In this document: piece after piece, positions 1-4,877 of the stretch | How positions within the stretch are numbered: the first letter of the stretch is position 1 | Layout of the letters: each line of letters begins with the position of its first letter | Assembly: GCA_947366645.1 (NCBI GenBank) | Contig: CANBAX010000042.1 | Location: 1-7,372, forward strand | DNA: 7,372 bases | Direction of reading: 5' to 3' | Source: an uncultured Clostridia bacterium | GTDB lineage: Bacteria > Bacillota > Clostridia > Christensenellales > UBA1242 | The notes under the pieces: model-generated | Databases searched by the model: none | What the model was told of the DNA's origin: nothing | Seen by the model: only the letters and a program-made list of their open reading frames with translations | Program-made: the position numbers and the translations under genes

Positions 1-2
1 TT

Positions 3-74
3 GAGGTGCTTAAAGTTATCGGCGACTATACAACAAACTATAAGTTCTACACGGGGCTTGGAGTTGTACAGTAA
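3..74 (+). CDS. 3' end of a convergent plus-strand gene, function unknown
   Basis: An open frame enters from the left edge and reads 23 residues (EVLKVIGDYTTNYKFYTG, then LGVVQ) before a TAA at 72-74. Only the C-terminus is present, so no family can be assigned. The plus-strand reading is favoured because the stop falls just before a hairpin terminator at 77-105, and because the residue mix (alternating hydrophobic and aromatic residues, ending in a beta-like GLGVVQ) looks like a real protein end. The minus strand of this stretch has stops and no ATG. If real, this gene converges on the minus-strand late operon. Tail, receptor-binding or lysis genes missing from the window could be encoded on that strand, but this is inference from absence only. 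Confidence 0.45.
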   Translation, partial: EVLKVIGDYTTNYKFYTGLGVVQ

Positions 75-76
75 TA

Positions 77-105
77 AAAAAGAGGGAGTTACTCTCCCTC
101 TTTTT
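77..105. terminator. bidirectional intrinsic terminator between convergent genes
   Basis: AAAAAGAGGGAG (77-88) pairs perfectly with CTCCCTCTTTTT (94-105) around a TTACT loop. Each strand ends the stem with a run of T, longer on the minus strand (TTTTTTATTA). It sits 2 bases past the plus-strand stop at 74 and covers the last codons of the minus-strand holin gene, whose stop is at 89-91. It can therefore end both converging transcripts. Confidence 0.8.
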
Positions 106-328
106 CTTCGTCATCTTTATCAGTTTCTTCACTAGGTGGTTTTTTTTCGCCTTTTGGCATGGTGACTACACCAAGCACCACAAGCACACCTGCAACCGCC
201 ATTACAACACCTGACACTAACTCATCGCTGACACTGAATCCAAACAAATCGCCAAGTGCGTCCACAAGCACTACCATGGCACCTGCCAGTGCCGTCCAAA
301 AGCCATAAGATTTAATCTTCTCTTTCAC
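89..328 (-). CDS. phi LC3-type phage holin
   Basis: The 79-residue protein has the usual layout of phi LC3-type (Phage_holin_1) holins of Gram-positive phages. It has a short basic N-terminus with SYGFWTALAGA, a first membrane helix at about 10-28, a short turn (FGFSVSDEL), and a second helix at about 38-57 ending in VLGVVTMPKG. A strongly charged tail (59-79, mostly K, D and E) follows. Holins oligomerise in the cytoplasmic membrane to release or activate endolysin. The start is GTG at 328, supported by AAGGAGG placed 6 bases upstream. It overlaps the end of the BhlA-like gene by 17 bases, so the two are probably translated together. It is the last gene of the minus-strand operon, and its 3' end lies inside the terminator. 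Whether it acts as holin or antiholin relative to its neighbour cannot be told from sequence. Confidence 0.85.
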   Translation of the reverse strand: MKEKIKSYGFWTALAGAMVVLVDALGDLFGFSVSDELVSGVVMAVAGVLVVLGVVTMPKGEKKPPSEETDKDDEEKEGE

Positions 329-545
329 TTTCTTCCTCCTTAAGTATATGTTGTTTAAGTTCGGTTACCTCCTCCCTTACATCTTCGATTATCTGCAGAT
401 GCTCGGTAAGGTTTTCTATCGTTTCCTGATAGGCCTTTTCGCGTTTTGAACTATCTTTTAATTGATAAAAAAACAAGAATACAAAAAGTGTGGCAAATAT
501 TCCATTGCTTACAACCACACTTATGATTTCATTCCAAATTCCCAT
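312..545 (-). CDS. BhlA/UviB-family holin-like membrane protein
   Basis: The 77 residues show the plan of the BhlA/UviB family. A single membrane helix (about residues 6-28, IISVVVSNGIFATLFVFLFF) is followed by the family-typical YQLKDSSKREKAYQ and an amphipathic, charged coiled region (about 40-68) ending in acidic residues. The family includes SP-beta BhlA and clostridial UviB and is linked to phage lysis or bacteriocin release. I chose ATG at 545. The same frame stays open to a TTG at 614, but that adds a very basic 23-residue stretch unlike the family, has no ribosome site before the TTG, and is the off-frame reading of the 45-aa ORF. No good ribosome site precedes 545. The upstream small ORF stops at 529, just past this start, so translation is probably coupled. 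Next to a phi LC3-type holin it recalls bhlA-bhlB of SP-beta. Confidence 0.82.
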   Translation of the reverse strand: MGIWNEIISVVVSNGIFATLFVFLFFYQLKDSSKREKAYQETIENLTEHLQIIEDVREEVTELKQHILKEEESERED

Positions 546-666
546 TTTGCTTTTTCGCCAGTTGTGTTTTCTCCGATTTTTTGAATATATCTTCCATAAG
601 TTTCTCCTCTTCAATTAACTTTTTTCTATTGACGAACTTTATGTAATTCATATTGAAAACTATCAT
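529..666 (-). CDS. small 45-aa ORF between tail and lysis genes, unknown
   Basis: This frame fills the only apparent gap between the propeller and BhlA-like genes. Its ATG at 666 overlaps the propeller stop (ATGA), and its TGA at 529-531 lies 17 bases inside the BhlA-like gene. The predicted peptide begins MIVFNMNYIKFVNRKKL, is rich in lysine, glutamate and asparagine, and has no membrane helix or signal peptide. Two later in-frame ATGs exist, at 651 and 597. The one at 597 has a strong GAGGAG site 6 bases upstream, so a 22-residue product (MEDIFKKSEKTQ...) is as likely as the full form. It may be a real small lysis-module protein or a leader whose translation delivers ribosomes to the BhlA-like start, which lacks its own site. 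I recognise no family. Confidence 0.5.
   Translation of the reverse strand: MIVFNMNYIKFVNRKKLIEEEKLMEDIFKKSEKTQLAKKQNGNLE
604..609 (-). promoter_or_regulatory. strong ribosome binding site inside the 45-aa ORF
   Basis: On the minus strand GAGGAG is followed by AAACTT and then ATG at 597. This is the best translation signal between the propeller and holin genes. It feeds the frame of the 45-aa ORF, not the BhlA-like frame, which is why the 597 ATG must be considered a start and why the BhlA-like gene appears to rely on coupling. Confidence 0.55.
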
Positions 667-2135
667 TGCACGCTCAAAATTAATTTAAAAGTTGAAATTT
701 TTATCTTGTCACTATCACTTTCGATAGTTACTCTTACTCGCTTTCCGACTAGACCGCTTTTTACAAGTTTAGTCGCCTCGCTGCCTTTAATATTATACAC
801 CCTCTTTTCTTTTTCGCTTTCAAGGGTTACTTTACAAGGTGCTGAGGTTTTTATCTCAAAATGCTCCACCTTTTTCACACCTTCTCCAAGTTCAAAGTCT
901 GAAAAGGAGTTTTGCCATACTTTATGCTGGCTTTGATTAAAGCATCTGCCTCCCTCAGTAAGTTCGCCAACATGACCCACCATATCCCCATTAAAGCACA
1001 TAACAAGTTTGCTTTTAAGTGGGTTATTGAGGGCAAGCAGTTGGTTTACATCAACCCCTCGCAAAATCTCCACCTTTTCTTTTTTGGTGTCATAGATAAG
1101 TACGGCGTTATTTACATACTCGCCGTTTTCACAGCCCTCACTCCGCTCATCAAACTTCATGCGGCAGGCAAGATAATACTTATTCTCAAAGCACTCCGCA
1201 CTACACTTTGACAAATCCTCAATTTGCGGAAAGCAGTCAAGTGCCACCTCTTTTACAGAGTTTCCATCGAAACTGTAAAAGCCCTCGGTGGTAAGAAAGT
1301 AGACATCTTCTCCGTTTGAGGCAATGGAGCCTGTTTCTATATAACTTGTTGACTGGAAAATATGGCGGATACTAAATTCTCCGGAAGTCGAATAGGTGGA
1401 CACCCTCGTTATACCAAACTCGCGGAATACATAAAGATAGTCATTAAAGGACATTACTTTTGTAAGGTTTCCACGCTCATCGCTAAATTCAAGATGCTGG
1501 GTGGTTTCGTCCTTCCACTCCATAATATTAAGGTTGGTGGAATATACTAGGCTATGTCTTGCCTTACTTGTTAGGGCATAAAGTCTATCATCGTGAGTGC
1601 AGCAGGAAATGAGTTTTGGTGCGCCTTCAAGATATTTATCATAACCCGCACCGAACACATAAACATCGCCGTCCTGTGTGGAAAATATCATATAGTCATA
1701 ACCATTTATACGGTAACTAAGACCAACCGGCGTTGATGTGTACTCAGTTTCAAAGGAAATTCTTATCGGCCTTGTCCAAAACATATTTTCATAATTAATT
1801 TGATGATTTTCGTTAAAGTAAAACAAATAGTATTTTAGAACATTTGCATTATTATCTTCCCAAGTGAAACTCCACATTCTTCTTACTTCATTTCCATTAA
1901 TTGGTACTACCGCCTCGGTTTCAAGGTCGGTAGTGGAAAGTGGCATTTGTAAGTCCTTTACACCATAACCGTTTTCAAGTCCACATTTTGTCACCTTGAA
2001 GTTATAGCATAGCGTCGGCTCGCCGTAAGTCATCTCCTCCTCGTTCCTATCAGCTATAGGGCACTTATTAAACAAATCAAATTTAAAAGTTTTTTTATCT
2101 TTTTTCGTGACTTTAAGTTTATTTTCATTAAACAT
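663..2135 (-). CDS. beta-propeller tail hub protein, P22 gp10-like (predicted)
   Basis: The 490 residues show repeated short beta-rich units ending in aromatic D/N-G or N-D turns, the look of a beta-propeller. Examples are YMIFSTQDGDVYVFGAGYD, CTHDDRLYALTSKARHSLVY, SFNDYLYVFREFGITRVS, NGEDVYFLTTEGFYSFDGNSV and ENKYYLACRMKFD. A separate beta-rich C-terminal domain follows (about the last 80 residues, ending FKLILSVQ). Its size and place, directly after the adaptor, match P22 gp10 (472 residues), the propeller that seals the filled head below the adaptor and carries distal tail parts. The role here is inferred from fold appearance and gene order, not from recognisable identity. The start is ATG at 2135, overlapping the adaptor stop as TAATG, with AGGAGGTG 6 bases upstream. 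A GTG at 2144 in the same frame lies within that ribosome site and is rejected. A different propeller-containing tail protein remains possible. Confidence 0.65.
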   Translation of the reverse strand: MFNENKLKVTKKDKKTFKFDLFNKCPIADRNEEEMTYGEPTLCYNFKVTKCGLENGYGVKDLQMPLSTTDLETEAVVPINGNEVRRMWSFTWEDNNANVLKYYLFYFNENHQINYENMFWTRPIRISFETEYTSTPVGLSYRINGYDYMIFSTQDGDVYVFGAGYDKYLEGAPKLISCCTHDDRLYALTSKARHSLVYSTNLNIMEWKDETTQHLEFSDERGNLTKVMSFNDYLYVFREFGITRVSTYSTSGEFSIRHIFQSTSYIETGSIASNGEDVYFLTTEGFYSFDGNSVKEVALDCFPQIEDLSKCSAECFENKYYLACRMKFDERSEGCENGEYVNNAVLIYDTKKEKVEILRGVDVNQLLALNNPLKSKLVMCFNGDMVGHVGELTEGGRCFNQSQHKVWQNSFSDFELGEGVKKVEHFEIKTSAPCKVTLESEKEKRVYNIKGSEATKLVKSGLVGKRVRVTIESDSDKIKISTFKLILSVQ

Positions 2136-2698
2136 TACAGCCACCTCCTCCTAGGCAAGGTGGTGCCTGCCCGCTTTCTTAAAATGAGTTTTAAACTACC
2201 CTTAAATCTGCTTTCCCAGATTTCAGCATCTTCAGTCAGCCCCTGCCGTAGATAGTATTCCCTTGCCACGCCATAGCCTAGCACTCTTTGCGGCAAATCC
2301 ACCTCTATTGGGCTATCAAAGTCAAGCTTTTCGGGGGTGGCACCATAGGTGACCTCCACCTCGTTTGCAAAAGCCATAAGATAGGTAGGAAAAACTTTAA
2401 ACTTTACCTTTCCGCCCTTTAAGTCCTTAACAGAAAGTATTTGAAGCGGCGTCTTTTTAAAAACTGAAAAATCTATCTTAAAATTTTCGGTTTTGAATTT
2501 TTCTGTGGTTTTAAGTGGTTTAAATTCACTTGCTACCTCTTCTTGTAGATAGTTTAAGCACTCCAAATATCTTGTAAGTGTCAACTTTTCTTCCTCCGTA
2601 AAGCTGGTATCAAAATCCTCCGCCGATATTATCTTATCAGCAAGGGTATCATTATCAGAAAACTGACACGCAGCTTTTATCACTTCATATGCTAACAT
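2135..2698 (-). CDS. head-tail adaptor protein, gp4/gp11-like (predicted)
   Basis: The 187-residue protein has the plan of podovirus adaptors of the P22 gp4 / T7 gp11 kind, which bind under the portal ring and extend its channel. Residues 1-60 are mainly helical (LAYEVIKAACQFSDNDTLAD, then EEKLTLTRYLECLNYLQEEV). Residues 70-135 are beta-rich. The most telling part is about 137-187: QRVLGYGVAREYYLRQGLTE, then EIWESRFKGSLKLILRKR and a basic end LPRRRWL, matching the long C-terminal helix and portal-inserting tail of such adaptors. The size is close to P22 gp4 (166 residues). ATG at 2698 has GGAGGTGA 4 bases upstream and overlaps the end of the 105-aa gene by 7 bases. The stop overlaps the propeller ATG. 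Tight coupling on both sides supports a shared role in finishing the head. Confidence 0.72.
   Translation of the reverse strand: MLAYEVIKAACQFSDNDTLADKIISAEDFDTSFTEEEKLTLTRYLECLNYLQEEVASEFKPLKTTEKFKTENFKIDFSVFKKTPLQILSVKDLKGGKVKFKVFPTYLMAFANEVEVTYGATPEKLDFDSPIEVDLPQRVLGYGVAREYYLRQGLTEDAEIWESRFKGSLKLILRKRAGTTLPRRRWL
2142..2152 (-). promoter_or_regulatory. ribosome binding site deciding the propeller gene start
   Basis: The minus strand reads AGGAGGAGGTG here, with AGGAGGTG ending 6 bases before ATG at 2135. A GTG at 2144-2142 is part of this site and would leave no spacing, so ATG 2135 is the start. The site lies in the last codons of the adaptor gene. Confidence 0.8.
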
Positions 2699-3009
2699 AT
2701 GTTCACCTCCACATATTTTTCTATCGCCTCTCGCACAAGACGCTTTTCTAATTTTTCATTTTGCTGGTCCATTTCTTTGATGATTTTATCAATGTTTTCT
2801 CGCCTTGTGCGAAGGCACTCAGTTACCATTCGCTCGTCAAGGGAGGAAAAAGGCAGGCTGAAACAATAACTTCCCCCAACCTGTCCGTTTGAATGCACCT
2901 CATATCGTTTTAGCCTTAAATTGTAAAGCACAAAGTATGTCTTATCTATTTCCCTAAGTCTGTCCGTAATGAATAATGGGTCATTTTCAATTAATATGTA
3001 ATCTTTCAT
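2692..3009 (-). CDS. conserved-looking phage protein of unknown function (105 aa)
   Basis: I recognise a pattern that recurs after capsid genes in Bacillota phages but no assigned function. Residues 15-60 look like a small beta-rich unit (DKTYFVLYNLRLKRYEVHSN, then GGSYCFSLPFSSLDERM). Residues 60-100 form one long charged helix (RTRRENIDKIIKEMDQQNEKLEKRL), probably coiled coil. There is no membrane helix or signal peptide. It lies between the capsid and adaptor genes, where other phages encode decoration, head-completion or connector-accessory proteins, so a virion role is likely but not shown. ATG at 3009 has GGGAGG 4 bases upstream. It is the first gene after the hairpin that follows the capsid gene, and its TAG overlaps the adaptor start by 7 bases. 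Confidence 0.75.
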   Translation of the reverse strand: MKDYILIENDPLFITDRLREIDKTYFVLYNLRLKRYEVHSNGQVGGSYCFSLPFSSLDERMVTECLRTRRENIDKIIKEMDQQNEKLEKRLVREAIEKYVEVNIC

Positions 3010-3024
3010 TTTTCCTCCCTTAAT

Positions 3025-3052
3025 AAAAGCAAAAGTTTACACTTTTGCTTTT
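3025..3052 (-). terminator. hairpin terminator or attenuator after the capsid gene
   Basis: A perfect 12-bp inverted repeat: AAAAGCAAAAGT (3025-3036), loop TTAC, then ACTTTTGCTTTT (3041-3052). On the minus strand it starts at the capsid stop codon (3052-3054) and ends in TTTTATTA, the form of an intrinsic terminator. Functional genes continue on the same strand with their own ribosome site 15 bases later, so it probably terminates only part of the transcripts or protects the capsid mRNA 3' end. The stem is AT-rich, which suggests modest strength. Confidence 0.7.
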
Positions 3053-4245
3053 TACTCAGCTGGTATATATGTTTTATATGGGTCGTTTACAGATGCAGAT
3101 ATGTTTGATATCTTGCCTTGTCCATATGGTTTGTCACAAATAAGTTCGCCATATTTTACAAGGGTTGCACTGTATGTAGGATAGCCTGCGTTTTGTCTGA
3201 TTACTCTGCCCGCTTCGTCCTCTATCCAGCTCCAGTCGCCAAGTTCGTATAAAGTGAAGTCGTCAGTATTAAGTAAATACATATCTCCCTCTTTTACGAA
3301 TCTATCTGCGTATACTGGGATACCATTGTGTGTGATAGTTTTAATGCCATTTCCAAGGTCTACAATGTCAACATTTTTCCTATAAATGTTAAGATATTCT
3401 TGGTAAGCTCTTCTTATCTTTCTTGAAGTTGCGATAAAGTTGATTTTTGAGTCTGCATTCTCTTCAAGGAAATCGATAGCAGCTTGTATTCTTAAATCAG
3501 ATATCTCGCCTGCTGTCTTATCTTGGAAAGAATTAAGCCAGTAGAAATCACTTTTGTTAAGGCCATAAAGTGTGTCGCCTGTGAAAAGAGCCTCTATACC
3601 TGTAAGTTCTTTGTCTTTTGAACCTTGGATATATAATTTATCTTCTGCTGCGAAAGTATGAGTGCCTTCGTACTTAAACTTGTTTGCCACTCTGTCAACA
3701 GCTACTACTCTCACTGGAGTGGTATTTGACTTTCCAGAAGACGCATAAACATCAAGCATCATACCTTCAACTATATTTCTTACGCTGTCGCAGGTAACTT
3801 CATTTTTTGTTGTATCAACACTATTTACTGTAGCAACAATGCCATCTCCTGCACCGTAAAGCATTCTGTTAAGGTTGAAACTACAAGATTTTACAAGAGT
3901 TTCCATTTCATCAGCAAGAAGGTTTACAAATGCCCCTGCATTGCTTGCAGATGCACGTACCGCTTTATCACTGATTTCAAATTTACCATAAAGGTTTTTA
4001 AGTGTTGCCCTAAACTGAGCATAGTTGTTATTTCCAGCTACTGGAAGAGGGTCTGTTTCTCCGCCAGCACCAAAGCCGCCGTTTACTCCAAATGGAGCGG
4101 CTTTTACAATTTCTTTGCCGTAAATGTCTTTAGAAGAGCGTTTAATCTTTGCAAAAAGTGGGCTTGTAGAAATGTTGATTTGGTCAGCAACCACTCCAAG
4201 ATAAACAGACTTTAAAGCGTTTTCGGCTGTTTGTAATGTTACCAT
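3052..4245 (-). CDS. major capsid protein, HK97-type fold
   Basis: The 397-residue protein is the shell subunit. The N-terminus (TLQTAENALKSVYLGVVADQ) gives a helical arm. About 51-75 is a flexible glycine-rich loop with a G-E-T-D-P-L-P motif. About 77-125 holds Q-F-R-A-T-L-K-N-L-Y-G-K-F-E-I-S-D-K-A and a long helix up to N-R-M-L-Y-G-A-G-D-G. A beta-rich insertion spans about 135-215 (DVYASSGKSNTTPVRVVAVD, then DKLYIQGSKDKELTG). The C-terminal half carries the axial-domain helices (IQAAIDFLEENADSKINFIA) and the closing H-N-G-I-P-V-Y-A-D segment. This is the plan of HK97-fold capsids, and the insertion is a common addition. There is no N-terminal protease-cleaved scaffold domain, in keeping with a separate scaffold gene 14 bases upstream. 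ATG at 4245 has AAGGAG 6 bases upstream. Assembly is directed by the scaffold around the portal. Confidence 0.88.
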   Translation of the reverse strand: MVTLQTAENALKSVYLGVVADQINISTSPLFAKIKRSSKDIYGKEIVKAAPFGVNGGFGAGGETDPLPVAGNNNYAQFRATLKNLYGKFEISDKAVRASASNAGAFVNLLADEMETLVKSCSFNLNRMLYGAGDGIVATVNSVDTTKNEVTCDSVRNIVEGMMLDVYASSGKSNTTPVRVVAVDRVANKFKYEGTHTFAAEDKLYIQGSKDKELTGIEALFTGDTLYGLNKSDFYWLNSFQDKTAGEISDLRIQAAIDFLEENADSKINFIATSRKIRRAYQEYLNIYRKNVDIVDLGNGIKTITHNGIPVYADRFVKEGDMYLLNTDDFTLYELGDWSWIEDEAGRVIRQNAGYPTYSATLVKYGELICDKPYGQGKISNISASVNDPYKTYIPAE

Positions 4246-4259
4246 AATTTTCTCCTTTT

Positions 4260-4874
4260 TTAACTAAACATTTTTTCCACCATTTTTTTCGCCTCAGATA
4301 GTGAGGTTGGAGTGTCAGGCATGGTGCTTGACACCCTCTCACCCTTTTGAGAAGAAATTACAACTGGTGGTTTTTGCTCTTTAAGAGCGTTAAGATAATT
4401 TTCAATTACCTTGTTTTTCAATTCGTCACTAGAAAGTATGTAACGATTTACCATAGGGTCGTCCACCTTTTTCTGTGCTACGCGGTCTAGTACTATCTTC
4501 GCGAGCGCAGAATCAAACTCCCCTGTTTCTGCCTCAGAGTTTACAATTTCTTTAACCTCCTCGGCATAGGTTGAAGCCTCCTCATTTTTTGAAAGGAACT
4601 GGGAAAGTTTTTCGTCGATACTACCTTCCTTCCCTGTTTTTTCTTTCTCATATTGACTAAGCTTTTGACACTTTTTAGTAAATTCGGCCTCCAAATTCGC
4701 ATAAGCAGAAAGTAATGCTTCCAGCGTTTTAAACTTGCCGTAATCTCCTTGCTCGGGCTGTGCTTGTCGAGCGGTGTCATTTTGAGAGCCAGTTTCACTC
4801 ACAACTCTATCCTCACTCGTTTCAATCGAAACATCTGTCGGTTCCATAACTGGTTGTTCTCCTGTTTCTATCAT
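4260..4874 (-). CDS. capsid scaffolding protein
   Basis: The 204-residue, highly charged protein has the composition expected of a phage scaffold. An acidic, disordered N-terminus (1-43, rich in E, T, S and Q) precedes the characteristic Y-G-K-F-K-T-L-E-A-L-L-S-A-Y-A-N-L-E-A-E-F motif at 45-65. Long helices continue to about 170. A low-complexity linker rich in proline, serine and threonine then leads to a short C-terminal helix (SLSEAKKMVEKMFS), the end that in such proteins binds the coat. It lies between portal and capsid genes, the standard place. ATG at 4874 is 3 bases after the portal stop, with GGAGG 8 bases upstream inside the portal's last codons. I see no protease domain, so it is probably released rather than self-cleaved, as in P22. 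A reading frame of 85 codons inside it (4541-4798) is a shadow. Confidence 0.85.
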   Translation of the reverse strand: MIETGEQPVMEPTDVSIETSEDRVVSETGSQNDTARQAQPEQGDYGKFKTLEALLSAYANLEAEFTKKCQKLSQYEKEKTGKEGSIDEKLSQFLSKNEEASTYAEEVKEIVNSEAETGEFDSALAKIVLDRVAQKKVDDPMVNRYILSSDELKNKVIENYLNALKEQKPPVVISSQKGERVSSTMPDTPTSLSEAKKMVEKMFS

Positions 4875-4877
4875 TTT

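Noticed and set aside
529..597. Programmed -1 frameshift at the AAA AAG run joining the small ORF to the BhlA-like gene
   Set aside because: The BhlA-like frame is +1 (or -2) relative to the small ORF, so a -1 slip does not join them. The run also lacks a full X XXY YYZ heptamer, because the preceding base is G.
546..614. Extending the BhlA-like gene upstream to TTG at 614
   Set aside because: There is no ribosome site before 614, the added residues are extremely basic and unlike the family, and they are the off-frame reading of the 45-aa ORF.
706..1550. Plus-strand ORFs of 62-99 codons opposite the propeller gene
   Set aside because: They are antisense shadows: no ribosome sites, low-complexity serine, leucine and phenylalanine-rich translations, and a strong coding gene on the other strand.
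2133..2144. GTG at 2144 as start of the propeller gene
   Set aside because: It lies within the AGGAGGTG ribosome site, leaving no spacing. ATG at 2135 is correctly spaced and overlaps the adaptor stop.
4541..4798. 85-codon off-frame ORF inside the scaffold gene
   Set aside because: It is a lysine- and arginine-rich off-frame reading of a lysine/glutamate-rich gene, with no convincing ribosome site. The scaffold frame explains the region.
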